Assembly: GCF_025145845.1 (NCBI RefSeq)
Contig: NZ_CP102253.1
Coordinates: forward strand, 186,001-250,000
Length of the DNA stretch: 64,000 nt
Direction of reading: 5' to 3'
Origin: Alistipes shahii WAL 8301
GTDB lineage: Bacteria; Bacteroidota; Bacteroidia; Bacteroidales; Rikenellaceae
The stretch's first letter is position 1; every line of letters begins with the position of its first letter. Positions 51,730-60,835 of this stretch are shown in pieces. The translations under genes and the position numbers were made by a program. The notes beneath the pieces are model-generated. The model was not told the origin of the DNA. It worked only from the letters and a program-made list of their open reading frames with translations, and made no database searches.

Positions 51730-52833
51730 ATGAAAAAACTTTTACTCTTGCTCGCCCTTTCCGGATGCGTCGCCGCAGGACACGCACAGGAGATTCTGCT
51801 GGGAACCGATTTCAAAATGTATTTCGACAACAAGGAATTCGGCAGCAACGAGTTCGCCGTGCCGGGGCTGGACATCGAATCGGGCACGGACTTCGCAGCC
51901 CGGCTGACGCCCCGTGTCGGCATCCGGTGGGACGAGAAAAACACGCTGGTCATCGCCGCGGACATGATCAAGAATTTCGGAACCCAGGAATCGGCCTATC
52001 TTTCGGAGATCAAACCCGTCTTCTACTACCAGTTCCAGACGCCCAAGGTGACGGCCGCAGCCGGTATCTTCACGCGCGACATGATGCACGACGACGACTA
52101 TTCGACGGCATTCTTCTCCGAGTCGGAACGCTTCTTCCACAACCGCATGAACGGCGTGCTGGCGCAGTACAACGGCAAAAGGGACTCCTACGTCGAGTTC
52201 GTCTGCGACTGGGAGGGCATGTATTCCACCCTCTCGCGCGAAAAGTTCCGCATCCTGCTCGCCGGACGCCACTACCTCGACACGTTCTACTACGGGTTCA
52301 ACTACTCGATGTTCCACTATGCGGGACAGCAGGGCGCGCCGATCGAAAACGTCGTCGACCTGCAACTGCTCAACCCCTGCGTCGGCGTGCGGTTCAACGC
52401 CTTCTTCGATTTCGACATCAAACTGGGAGCTTTGCTCACGGCCCAGCGCGACCGCAGTTTCGGCCACTCGTGGGAAAAGCCCTGCATGGGCGAGTTCGCC
52501 TTCCGGATCAGCCGCTGGGGACTGTCGCTCGACGAACGCCTCTATGTCGGCGACAACATCCACCCCTTCTTCTACGGACATGAACTCGAAGACGGCACAC
52601 CGCTCCCCTACGGCCGCGAGTTGTACCCCGCCGAGAGTTTCTTCCGCACCGACCAGAAGGTGTACAGCCGCACGGCGCTCTCCTACCGCCGCTCGTTCTT
52701 CAACGACACGGTCTCGGTCCGCGCGGAGTTCGCCGCCCACCACGACGGCACGGCCCTGGGAACCCAGCAAATGCTGGTCGTGGGGGTGAAACTGCTCAAA
52801 ACCGTTTACAACAGCAAAAATCATAAAAAATAA
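51730..52833 (+). CDS. Outer-membrane beta-barrel-like protein, function unknown
   Basis: 367 residues from the ATG at 51730; a TTG three codons earlier is in frame. Signal peptide 'KKLLLLLALSGCVAAGHAQ' (to about residue 20). The body consists of alternating aromatic strands ('KPVFYYQFQTP', 'FYYGFNYSMFHYAG', 'PFFYGHEL') as in outer-membrane barrels, with no plug or TonB box. Not assigned to a named family. It is followed immediately (1 nt) by glnS, probably in one transcript. Confidence 0.75.
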   Translation: MKKLLLLLALSGCVAAGHAQEILLGTDFKMYFDNKEFGSNEFAVPGLDIESGTDFAARLTPRVGIRWDEKNTLVIAADMIKNFGTQESAYLSEIKPVFYYQFQTPKVTAAAGIFTRDMMHDDDYSTAFFSESERFFHNRMNGVLAQYNGKRDSYVEFVCDWEGMYSTLSREKFRILLAGRHYLDTFYYGFNYSMFHYAGQQGAPIENVVDLQLLNPCVGVRFNAFFDFDIKLGALLTAQRDRSFGHSWEKPCMGEFAFRISRWGLSLDERLYVGDNIHPFFYGHELEDGTPLPYGRELYPAESFFRTDQKVYSRTALSYRRSFFNDTVSVRAEFAAHHDGTALGTQQMLVVGVKLLKTVYNSKNHKK

Positions 52834-52834
52834 T

Positions 52835-54511
52835 ATGGCAAGCGAAACAAACGAAACACGGGAGAAGTCGCTGAACTTCCTCGAAGAGATCATCGAAGAG
52901 TCGATCGCCGGGGGCGAAACGCGCATACAGACCCGTTTCCCGCCCGAACCGAACGGTTACCTGCATATCGGCCACGCCAAGAGCATCTGCATCAACTTCG
53001 GACTGGCGAAGAAATACGGCGGCAAGTGCAACCTGCGCTTCGACGACACGAACCCCGTCAAGGAGGACGTGGAGTACGTCGACTCGATCAAGCGCGACAT
53101 CCAGTGGCTCGGCTTCCAGTGGGAGCTGGAGCGTTACGCGTCGGACTATTTCGACCAGCTCTACGAATGGGCCGTCGTACTGATCAAGAAGGGGCTGGCC
53201 TATGTCGACGACCAGACGCAGGACGAGATCCGCGAAAACCGCGGTACGGTATCCGTGCCGGGAACGCCCTCGCCGTGGCGCGACCGTTCGGTGGAGGAAA
53301 ACCTCGATTTGTTCACGAGAATGAAGAACGGCGAGTTCCCCGACGGAGCCAAGGTGCTGCGCGCCAAGATCGACATGGCCCATCCGAACATGCTGTTCCG
53401 CGACCCGATCATGTACCGCATCATCCACGCCGAGCATCACCGCACGGGCGACAAATGGTGCATCTACCCGATGTACGACTACGCCCACGGCCAGAGCGAC
53501 TCGATCGAGCGGATCACCCACTCGATCTGCACCCTGGAATTCGACGTGCACCGTCCGCTGTACGACTGGTTCATCCAGGCGCTCGACATTTTCCCCTCGC
53601 ACCAGTACGAGTTCGCACGCCTGAACCTCACCTATACGATGATGTCGAAGCGCAAACTGCTGAAGCTCGTGCAGGAGGGCGCCGTGATGGGCTGGGACGA
53701 TCCCCGCATGCCGACGATCTGCGCCCTGCGCCGCAAGGGCTACACGCCCGCCTCGGTGCGCAACTTCGCCGAGATGGTGGGCGTCGCCAAGCGCGACAAC
53801 GTGATCGACCTCGGGAAGCTGGAATACTGCGTGCGCGAAGACCTGAACCGGGTCGCCCAGCGCCGCATGGCCGTGCTGAATCCGCTGAAGGTGGTCATCA
53901 CGAACTACGAGGACGACAAAACCGAGCTGTTCACGGCGATCAACAACCCCGAGGACGAAGCCGCCGGCACGCGGCAGGTTCCCTTCTCGAAGGTGATCTG
54001 GATCGAGCGCGACGACTTCATGGAGAATCCGCCCAAGAAGTTCTTCCGCCTCTCGCCGGGCGGCGAGGTGCGCCTGCGCTATTCGTACCTCATCAAGTGC
54101 GAGGAGGTCGTCAAGGACGAGGGGGGCAACATCACCGAACTGCGCTGCACCTACGATCCGATGTCGGGCGGAGGTTCGTCGAGCGACGGCCGCCGCGTGA
54201 AAGGCGTCATCCACTGGGTGTCGGCCGCGGATGCCGTGGAGGCCGAAATCCGGCTGTTCAACCCGCTCTTCACGAAGGAGGACCCCGACGACGTGGCCGA
54301 AGGGCAGACCTGGGAGGACAACCTCAATCCCGAATCAATGATCAAAATCACAGGCTACCTCGAACCGTCGCTGCGCGACATCCCCGTAGGCCGGGCCGTA
54401 CAGTTCGAGCGCGTGGGCTACTTCTGCCCCGACACCGACTCGACCCCCGGTCATCTGGTGTTCAACCGCACGGTGACGCTCAAGGACTCGTGGGCCAAGA
54501 TCAACAAATAG
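52835..54511 (+). CDS. glnS: Glutaminyl-tRNA synthetase
   Basis: 558 residues. Class I motifs 'GYLHIGHAKS' (HIGH) and 'MMSKRKLLKLV' (KMSKS-like) are clear, with GlnRS-type insertion 'FDDTNPVKEDVEYVDSIKRD' and the C-terminal anticodon-binding beta-barrels. It charges tRNA-Gln, so glutamine is attached directly here rather than through the amidotransferase route. Ends 19 nt before a strong terminator. Confidence 0.98.
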   Translation: MASETNETREKSLNFLEEIIEESIAGGETRIQTRFPPEPNGYLHIGHAKSICINFGLAKKYGGKCNLRFDDTNPVKEDVEYVDSIKRDIQWLGFQWELERYASDYFDQLYEWAVVLIKKGLAYVDDQTQDEIRENRGTVSVPGTPSPWRDRSVEENLDLFTRMKNGEFPDGAKVLRAKIDMAHPNMLFRDPIMYRIIHAEHHRTGDKWCIYPMYDYAHGQSDSIERITHSICTLEFDVHRPLYDWFIQALDIFPSHQYEFARLNLTYTMMSKRKLLKLVQEGAVMGWDDPRMPTICALRRKGYTPASVRNFAEMVGVAKRDNVIDLGKLEYCVREDLNRVAQRRMAVLNPLKVVITNYEDDKTELFTAINNPEDEAAGTRQVPFSKVIWIERDDFMENPPKKFFRLSPGGEVRLRYSYLIKCEEVVKDEGGNITELRCTYDPMSGGGSSSDGRRVKGVIHWVSAADAVEAEIRLFNPLFTKEDPDDVAEGQTWEDNLNPESMIKITGYLEPSLRDIPVGRAVQFERVGYFCPDTDSTPGHLVFNRTVTLKDSWAKINK

Positions 54512-54530
54512 AAAGATCCCCCACCGACAA

Positions 54531-54567
54531 AAAAAGACATCCGGACGATTCCGGATGTCTTTTTTTA
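54531..54567 (+). terminator. Terminator of glnS
   Basis: GACATCCGGA (54536-54545) pairs with TCCGGATGTC (54550-54559), followed by seven T residues. Confidence 0.9.
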
Positions 54568-54599
54568 TCATTTACCCTCCTATTTCACCGGATTTTACC

Positions 54600-54607
54600 T
54601 ACCTTTG
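54600..54607 (+). promoter_or_regulatory. -7 box of the histidine kinase gene
   Basis: TACCTTTG, 28 nt upstream of the ATG at 54636; no -33 TTTG. Confidence 0.45.
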
Positions 54608-54635
54608 GGATCGGAAACGAAAACGGAATAATCGG

Positions 54636-55856
54636 ATGCAGTTGTTATACGTAATAGGAACAGGGGTGCTGGCGGCGTTTTGCGTCCTCCTGGCCGTCCG
54701 TATCTGCTACCAGCGCCGGTACATCCGAACAAGCGACCGGATCAACGACTGCATATTCCGCAACGTAGCCGCCTACCTGCTGCTGATCGACCCCGATTTC
54801 AACGTTCTGCAAACCAACTACCGCTCCACGACGGGAACCGCTCCGAAAGCCGCACCGCCCAAGGTGGGCAACCAGCTGCGCTGCAAGAACGGCGAGGACG
54901 CCGGCATCTGCGGCACACACGAATTGTGCGCCGACTGTCCCGTCCGCGCGGCCATCACCGGGGTGTTCCGGACGAAGAAAGGCTTCTCGGGACTGGAGGT
55001 CCCGATGGTGCTCTACACCTCCGACGACCACACGGAGACCGTCGACTGCGACGTAAGCGTGGCGGGCAATTTCCTCACCGTCGCAGGACAACCCCGGGTG
55101 GTGCTGACCGTGAGCGACATCTCGGCCCAGAAACGCACCCAGCGCGAACTGGAGAAAGCCCGCGTTCGCGCCGAAGAGTCCGACCGCATGAAATCACGCT
55201 TCCTGGCCAACATGAGCCACGAACTGCGCACGCCGCTGAACGCCATCATCGGATTCTCGGAACTGCTCATGGACGACCCCGCCCCGACCGAGAAACAGGA
55301 GTACATGCGCATCATCCGCTCCAACGGCGAGGTACTGATGCAGCAACTCAGCGACATCCTCGATCTCTCGAAGATCGAAGCCGGAACCCTCGGCTACGAA
55401 TATAGCGACGTGGAACTCAATGCCGTCATGGAAGAGCTGGAAGGCGGTTTCCGCATGCGGCAGCCGGAGAACAGCCCGGTGCGGATCACCTTCCACAGAA
55501 AATATCCCGTCCGCTACATCCGCACGGACCGCAAACGGCTGATTCAGGTGATCGCCAACCTTTTGAGCAACGCCGTGAAATTCACCTCCGAAGGTTCCGT
55601 CGATTTCGGGTTCGAAATCCGCGGCGGGGAACTCTACGTCTACGTCGCCGACACGGGAGCCGGCATCCCCGAAGAACACCGGGGACAGCTTTTCCAACGT
55701 TTCGTCAAGGCGGGATCGTTCAGGCAGGGCATCGGCATCGGACTGGCGATCTCGAAGTCGATCGTCGAAACGATGGGCGGCCGCATCGGCGTCGAATCCC
55801 GACCGGGCAAAGGCTCGACCTTCTGGTTCACGCTCCCCTGCAAGCCGGAGCAATAA
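54636..55856 (+). CDS. Membrane-anchored sensor histidine kinase with Cys-rich PAS-like domain
   Basis: 406 residues from MQLLYVIGTGVLAAF; 27 further codons are open but run into the glnS terminator. One N-terminal membrane helix (4-24), then a PAS-like sensor (about 45-165) with four spaced cysteines (C83, C92, C98, C101), a short coiled coil, HisKA with phospho-His195 in 'MSHELRTPLNA', and HATPase with N box 'LLSNAVKF' and G boxes 'DTGAGIP' and 'GIGIGLAISKSI'. No response regulator is adjacent, so it is an orphan here. The Cys set could bind iron, zinc or heme or sense redox state (inference). Confidence 0.93.
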   Translation: MQLLYVIGTGVLAAFCVLLAVRICYQRRYIRTSDRINDCIFRNVAAYLLLIDPDFNVLQTNYRSTTGTAPKAAPPKVGNQLRCKNGEDAGICGTHELCADCPVRAAITGVFRTKKGFSGLEVPMVLYTSDDHTETVDCDVSVAGNFLTVAGQPRVVLTVSDISAQKRTQRELEKARVRAEESDRMKSRFLANMSHELRTPLNAIIGFSELLMDDPAPTEKQEYMRIIRSNGEVLMQQLSDILDLSKIEAGTLGYEYSDVELNAVMEELEGGFRMRQPENSPVRITFHRKYPVRYIRTDRKRLIQVIANLLSNAVKFTSEGSVDFGFEIRGGELYVYVADTGAGIPEEHRGQLFQRFVKAGSFRQGIGIGLAISKSIVETMGGRIGVESRPGKGSTFWFTLPCKPEQ

Positions 55857-55862
55857 GCATCG

Positions 55863-56699
55863 TTATCCTCTTCGCGGTTTCCAAACCCTCCCGGCCCTGC
55901 GCAGCGGAATAAAATACGCCTGTTCCTTCCAGGTCTCTCCGACCCACCAGGCATCCCAGCGCGACACCGAGCGAAACGCCCGCAGAGCTGCCTGCAACAG
56001 CGGGTCAGCCGGATCGCTGACAACAGGACTTCCCTTTTCCGACAACAGTCGCGCCCGGTCGATCCGAACCACCCGCCCTGTGGAATCGGCTGCAAAGACC
56101 ACATACAGCGACAGCAGATCGGGCGACTTTCCGACATGAAGGCTGTCGAACGCCGCGGCCACACGCTGTGCATTGTCCGTCGCATCCGCACCTCTTTCAT
56201 ACAGCCGGTTCCGGTAGGCTTTCGTCTCACTCACGCGCCCCTCGGACACCGCAGCCACCCATTCGCGTTCGAGATTCCGCATAAATCCATCGTGTTGGTA
56301 ATACACCAGATTCCCCGTGCCATAGCGGATCTCTCCGCTGAACCAGCCGGCACGGGCGCGTGATCCCGCTGCAAATTCGGGAACCAGCTCCGCTCCGGAA
56401 AATACGACGTCGCCGTCCTCGGTGTTCACGCACTCAAGCCACAAGATGCCCTCGTCGTCCAGCCGCCAGACACCGATACACCGACGCCAGCAAGCCGTAG
56501 AGCCGGAGGCATCGAGTTCGTCCAGCCGTTTTTCGAGCCGGGCGAGCACGGCGGAATCCGCCGTCGCCAGCGGCAGTGCGAACAACTGCATCGTATCGCA
56601 CCCGACGACAAGCCGTTCGGCAGCCTGCCCTGTCGCCGACGCGCGAAAAGGCTGCAAAAAACACACGACTGCCGACAGCAGAAGAGCCGCACGTATCAT
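55863..56699 (-). CDS. Hypothetical secreted protein, 278 residues
   Basis: A signal peptide ('AALLLSAVVCFLQPFRASA') then a mixed alpha/beta protein with no motif I recognise. Trp-rich stretches occur ('WDAWWVGETWKEQAYFIPL') together with several Cys (34, 70, 74). It ends in 'WKPRRG'. It converges on the kinase gene (6-nt gap) and starts 83 nt downstream of the GT2 gene stop. Possibly envelope-related; no better call is justified. Confidence 0.7.
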   Translation of the reverse strand: MIRAALLLSAVVCFLQPFRASATGQAAERLVVGCDTMQLFALPLATADSAVLARLEKRLDELDASGSTACWRRCIGVWRLDDEGILWLECVNTEDGDVVFSGAELVPEFAAGSRARAGWFSGEIRYGTGNLVYYQHDGFMRNLEREWVAAVSEGRVSETKAYRNRLYERGADATDNAQRVAAAFDSLHVGKSPDLLSLYVVFAADSTGRVVRIDRARLLSEKGSPVVSDPADPLLQAALRAFRSVSRWDAWWVGETWKEQAYFIPLRRAGRVWKPRRG

Positions 56700-56782
56700 A
56701 AGCGAGGGTATTTTTCAGAAAGATACGCAAAAAACGAAGATTGCACAAGTCCCGTTGCGAAAACGACGACATCGGCTCCGCG

Positions 56783-57799
56783 TCAGCGCATCATGCCGCC
56801 GAAGGTCCGCCGGCCGAAAAGGTAGCGCAGCACCACCGAGCCGCGGTAGATGTTTTCCGCGGCGGAACCCTTGCGGTTCGCGCGGATCTCACGCCGTTTG
56901 CGGGCCAGCGCCCCGTGCCAGCGGATGAAGTCGCGCCAGGCGCGGAACACGGCGCGGAAGTTGTCCCGGCGGCCCTGCATGAGGTAGGACAGCGCGGCGA
57001 GCAGGTCGAGCGCCGGGCGCGCAACGGCCACGCAAAGCCGCTGTGCGGGCGAGGCGCACTTGTAAAGCATGGCGAGATTGTTCCGGTGATTGTAGAAGAC
57101 CTTGGCCGGAGAATCGGTCTGGAGCGTGCCGCCGCCCAGGTGGTAGACCCTGCTCCGGGGCACGATCCGCACCCGGTAACCCGCCAGCTGCATCCGCCAG
57201 CAGAGGTCGATCTCCTCCATGTGGGCGAAGAAATCGCCGTCGAAGCCGCCCAGCGCGCGGAACACGTCGGCCCGGCAGCAGAAAGCCGCGCCGCTCACCC
57301 AGAAAACGTCGCGCTCGTCGTCGTACTGGCCCCGGTCCTTCTCCACGCAGCGCAGGATGCGCCCCCGGCAGAAGGGATAGCCCAGGTAGTCGATGAAACC
57401 GCCCGCAGCCCCCGCATACTCGAACTCCGTGCGGTCGGCGCAGGAGATCAGCTTCGGCGCGGCGACCGCCACGTCGGGATTCCGGTCCAGACAGTCGAGA
57501 ATCGGCGCAAGCCACCCCTCGGGGGTCTCGACATCGGAGTTCAGCAGCAGGTAATAGTCGGCCTCGATATGCTCCAATGCGCGGTTGTAGCCTCCGGCAA
57601 AGCCGTAGTTGCGGTCCATGCGCAGGACCGTGACCGACGGAAACCCGGCGGCGAGCGCCGCGAGAGAGTCGTCCGTCGAACCGTTGTCGGCGACGATGAC
57701 CTCGACGCCGGCGGGAGCCGCGGCCACGACCGACGGCAGGAAACGACGCAGGTGGTCCGCGCCGTTCCAGTTGAGTATGATGATTTTAGCGACCGGCAT
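56783..57799 (-). CDS. GT2-family glycosyltransferase
   Basis: 338 residues. The GT-A N-terminal domain has 'IIILNWNGADHLRRFLPS', the nucleotide-binding 'VADNGSTDDS' and the DXD-like 'LLNSDVE', followed by 'FFAHMEEIDLCWRMQLAG' (ED motif). Closest in style to rhamnosyl- or galactosyltransferases of O-antigen or capsule assembly. It overlaps the acyltransferase gene by 14 nt, consistent with a lipid A/LPS-related operon. Confidence 0.92.
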   Translation of the reverse strand: MPVAKIIILNWNGADHLRRFLPSVVAAAPAGVEVIVADNGSTDDSLAALAAGFPSVTVLRMDRNYGFAGGYNRALEHIEADYYLLLNSDVETPEGWLAPILDCLDRNPDVAVAAPKLISCADRTEFEYAGAAGGFIDYLGYPFCRGRILRCVEKDRGQYDDERDVFWVSGAAFCCRADVFRALGGFDGDFFAHMEEIDLCWRMQLAGYRVRIVPRSRVYHLGGGTLQTDSPAKVFYNHRNNLAMLYKCASPAQRLCVAVARPALDLLAALSYLMQGRRDNFRAVFRAWRDFIRWHGALARKRREIRANRKGSAAENIYRGSVVLRYLFGRRTFGGMMR

Positions 57800-58706
57800 G
57801 AGTTCGTTTGTGCTTCCAGCGGCGATGCGACCACATCCACAGTTCGGGACACTCGCAGATCATCCGCTCCAACTTACGAACGTAACGCTGCGTGATTTCG
57901 TATTCGGCGACCTCCTCTTTGCCGTCATAAATCAGTTCGAAGGACATTTCGTAGCGTCCCCGCCGCAGGCGGTTCATCTTCACGAAGTAGACCGGGAGGT
58001 TGCAGCGCAGGGCCAGTTTCTCGCCGCCGTCGAAGAAGATCGTATCCTGATTGAGGAAGCGGAACCAACGGCTGTCGGGCCGCCGCGGGGGATTCTGGTC
58101 GGCGATAAGCCCCATCACGAGGTTCTTGCCGGCGATGCCTCCGGTCCGGTTGCGCAGGTAGAAACGCAGGCTCTCCTTCATCGAGACGGTCATCGAATTT
58201 TCGTAATTGCGCAGCCGCCGGTAGAGTTCCTCCATCACCTTGCTGCGCAGCGGATGGTAGACGGCGACCAGCATCTGCGACCGCTCGTAAAGCCCCCAGT
58301 AGGAGCAGTACTCCCAGCAGCCGAAATGGGCCGTCATGGCGATCCAGTCGCGGCCGTGCACCGCTTCCACGTGTTTCTCCACGTCTTTGACCGTGAGCAC
58401 CGTCCGGCCCTTCTCCTCGTTCATGTAGGCCATGTTGATCGTGTCGACGAAGATTTCGGACAGCGTGCGGTAGAACCGCCGCCGGATGACGGCCAGTTCG
58501 CGTTCGCTCTTCTCGGGGAACGAGTTCCGCAGGTTGGTCTTGACGACCTTCATGCGGTAGCGCAGGCAGTAGTAGAGCAGGACGAAAAGCAGGTTTTCGA
58601 CGACGTAGTACTTGAACCAGTAAGGCATCACGGCGAACACGCGTGCGCCCAGCCAAAGGGTCTCCAGCCAGAAGCGCTGCAAAATGGTCAGATCGGTTCG
58701 TTTCAT
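57786..58706 (-). CDS. LpxL/HtrB-type lipid A acyltransferase
   Basis: 306 residues. The HxxxxE-type catalytic motif is in 'MTAHFGCWEYCSYW', with 'RVFAVMPYWFKYYVVENLLF' at the N-terminus (membrane-associated) and 'KNLVMGLIADQNPPR' in the middle. It transfers a secondary acyl chain to lipid A on the inner membrane. It precedes the GT2 gene (14-nt overlap) and starts 14 nt after the DUF389 gene stop. Confidence 0.93.
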   Translation of the reverse strand: MKRTDLTILQRFWLETLWLGARVFAVMPYWFKYYVVENLLFVLLYYCLRYRMKVVKTNLRNSFPEKSERELAVIRRRFYRTLSEIFVDTINMAYMNEEKGRTVLTVKDVEKHVEAVHGRDWIAMTAHFGCWEYCSYWGLYERSQMLVAVYHPLRSKVMEELYRRLRNYENSMTVSMKESLRFYLRNRTGGIAGKNLVMGLIADQNPPRRPDSRWFRFLNQDTIFFDGGEKLALRCNLPVYFVKMNRLRRGRYEMSFELIYDGKEEVAEYEITQRYVRKLERMICECPELWMWSHRRWKHKRTHAGR

Positions 58707-58720
58707 GCCTGCCGCCCGGA

Positions 58721-60109
58721 TTAGGGTTCCACGAAAAGTTTGACGTTCTCGACCTTGGTGCGGATTCTCAACCAGCGGATCAGCGTTTCACGGTCGACCG
58801 GAAGCGCGGAATCCCGGGGCGTCACCACGCACACGAGCGTCGTATCGCCGGGCGTGCCCTCGACGTCGAAGGTGATGCCCTTGGTCAGCGAAATGGCCCC
58901 GATGTTGTCCATCATGGCCCCCACTTCGCGCGAGATGTCGTTCACCTCGACGTTGGTCACCCGGTAGCGTTTCAGCTGCGAGGACATCTCGCCGATCCGG
59001 CGGTTCTTCTCCTCCAGCAGCTCCTGATAGCTCTTCTGGAGCGAAACCACGTCGACCTTGTCCTCCGTATTGGCCTGCCGGACGACCAGTTCGGCCTCCT
59101 CCAGCCCGAAATTGCGCATCTGCGTACGGGCATTCTCGATCACCTCCTCGCCCAGCGGCTCGCCCACGAGCAGCAGCTCGATCTGCGAGGGGTTCTTGCC
59201 CTGCGCGTAGTGTTTGTTGCACTCGATCACGCGGGTATGCGGAAAGTTGAAGACCTGCGACACGTATTTGTCGGCCACGGCCTCGAACAACGAGACGCGG
59301 ACCATGTGGAACCCGATGACGACGCTCGGGATGAAGGTCACCAGCGTGATGACCATCATCAGCCGCTTGACCGTGCGCTCGCGGACCTTGTCGATGAAGA
59401 CCTTCTTCTCGTATTGCAGAAAACGCACCATGGCATAGGTCGCCAGCGCGATGAACACCGAATTGATGAAGAAGAGGTAGAAGGCGCCGATGAAAAAGCG
59501 GAACTGCCCCGTGGCCAGTCCGAAGCCCGCCGTACAGAGGGGCGGGATGAGGGCCGTGGCGATGGCCACGCCGGGAATGACGGTCGACGTGCGGTCCTGC
59601 CGCGTCTGCGCCACGATGCCCGCCAGGCCGCCGAACAGGGCGATCAGCACGTCGTAGGTCGTAGGCACGGTGCGCGCCAGCAGCTCGCTGCTGTTCGACG
59701 AGAGCGGCGAGATGAAGAAATAGACCGTCGAGGTGATGATGGCGACGATGAACATCAGCGCCAGGTTGCGCAGCGACTTCTTGAGCAGTTCGAAATCGTT
59801 GATGCCCAGCGCGAGGCCGACACCCATGATCGGGCCCATGATCGGCGAAATGAGCATCGCGCCGATGATCACCGCGGCCGAATTGACGTTCAGGCCCAGC
59901 GAGGCGATCATCGTGGCGAAGATCAGCACCCAGAGGTTGACGCCGCGGAACTCCACGCCCTTCGAGACGGAGGCCACGACCTCGTCGCGCTGCGCCTTGT
60001 CCTCGTCGAGGCTGAAACGGCCCTTCATAAATTCGCGCAGCTCCCCGAGCCACGCCGAAAACGAACGTTTTACCTTTTGTGTATCGTCTGTACGGTTCTC
60101 TTCCATCAA
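58721..60109 (-). CDS. DUF389-family (TIGR00341-type) membrane protein
   Basis: 462 residues. A block of about six membrane helices (about 70-255) contains 'MLISPIMGPIMGVGLALGIN' and 'PGVAIATALIPPLCTAGFGL', the family signatures, followed by a soluble, coiled-coil-containing C-terminal domain (about 280-462). The family's biochemical role is unknown. Sits between rsmI and the acyltransferase in one run of genes. Confidence 0.93.
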   Translation of the reverse strand: MMEENRTDDTQKVKRSFSAWLGELREFMKGRFSLDEDKAQRDEVVASVSKGVEFRGVNLWVLIFATMIASLGLNVNSAAVIIGAMLISPIMGPIMGVGLALGINDFELLKKSLRNLALMFIVAIITSTVYFFISPLSSNSSELLARTVPTTYDVLIALFGGLAGIVAQTRQDRTSTVIPGVAIATALIPPLCTAGFGLATGQFRFFIGAFYLFFINSVFIALATYAMVRFLQYEKKVFIDKVRERTVKRLMMVITLVTFIPSVVIGFHMVRVSLFEAVADKYVSQVFNFPHTRVIECNKHYAQGKNPSQIELLLVGEPLGEEVIENARTQMRNFGLEEAELVVRQANTEDKVDVVSLQKSYQELLEEKNRRIGEMSSQLKRYRVTNVEVNDISREVGAMMDNIGAISLTKGITFDVEGTPGDTTLVCVVTPRDSALPVDRETLIRWLRIRTKVENVKLFVEP

Positions 60110-60126
60110 TTGCGTTTCGATTTGAG

Positions 60127-60831
60127 TTACTCCTCCCCGTCCTCCCGGACGCGGCGGACTTTGGGTTTTCCGGCCACGACGATCACGAACTCGCCCTTGG
60201 GTTCGGTCGTGCGGAAATGCCCGAGCACCTCGGCGACGGTTCCGCGCACGGTCTGCTCGAACTTCTTGGTGATCTCGCGCGACACCGAAACCCGGCGGTC
60301 TTCACCGAAAACCTCGGCGAACTGCTCGAGACACCGGACCACGCGGTAGGGTGATTCGTAGAAAATCATCGTGCGCTCCTCGCCGGCAAGCGCCTGCAAC
60401 TGCTTCATCCGCCCCTTCTTCTGGGGCAGGAAGCCCTCGAAGCAGAAACGGTCGCACGGAAACCCGCTCTGCACCAGCGCCGGAATCAGCGCCGTGGCGC
60501 CGGGCAGCGTCTCGACCTCGATCCCCGCCTCGACGCACGTGCGCACCAACAGGAACCCGGGGTCCGAAATGCCGGGCGTCCCGGCGTCCGACACCAGGGC
60601 GGCATTGCGTCCCGCGGCGATCGCCCCGGCGACCATTTCGACCGTGGCGTGCTCGTTGAACTTGTGGTGCGAACGGAGTTTCTGCTCGATGCCGAGGTGC
60701 TTCAGCAGGAACGACGTCGTGCGCGTGTCCTCGGCGAGGATGAAATCCACCTCGCGCAGGACGTTCACCGCGCGCAGCGTGATGTCGTCCAGATTCCCGA
60801 TCGGCGTAGGTACGATATAGAGTTTGGCCAT
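60127..60831 (-). CDS. rsmI: 16S rRNA (cytidine-1402-2'-O)-methyltransferase
   Basis: 234 residues, tetrapyrrole-methylase fold: N-terminal 'YIVPTPIGNLDDITLRA', 'ILAEDTRTTSFLLKHLGI', 'VSDAGTPGISDPG' and 'SGFPCDRFCFEGFLPQKKG'. Modifies C1402 of 16S rRNA at the P site together with RsmH. It starts 4 nt after the preceding gene's stop. Confidence 0.97.
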   Translation of the reverse strand: MAKLYIVPTPIGNLDDITLRAVNVLREVDFILAEDTRTTSFLLKHLGIEQKLRSHHKFNEHATVEMVAGAIAAGRNAALVSDAGTPGISDPGFLLVRTCVEAGIEVETLPGATALIPALVQSGFPCDRFCFEGFLPQKKGRMKQLQALAGEERTMIFYESPYRVVRCLEQFAEVFGEDRRVSVSREITKKFEQTVRGTVAEVLGHFRTTEPKGEFVIVVAGKPKVRRVREDGEE

Positions 60832-60835
60832 CGTG

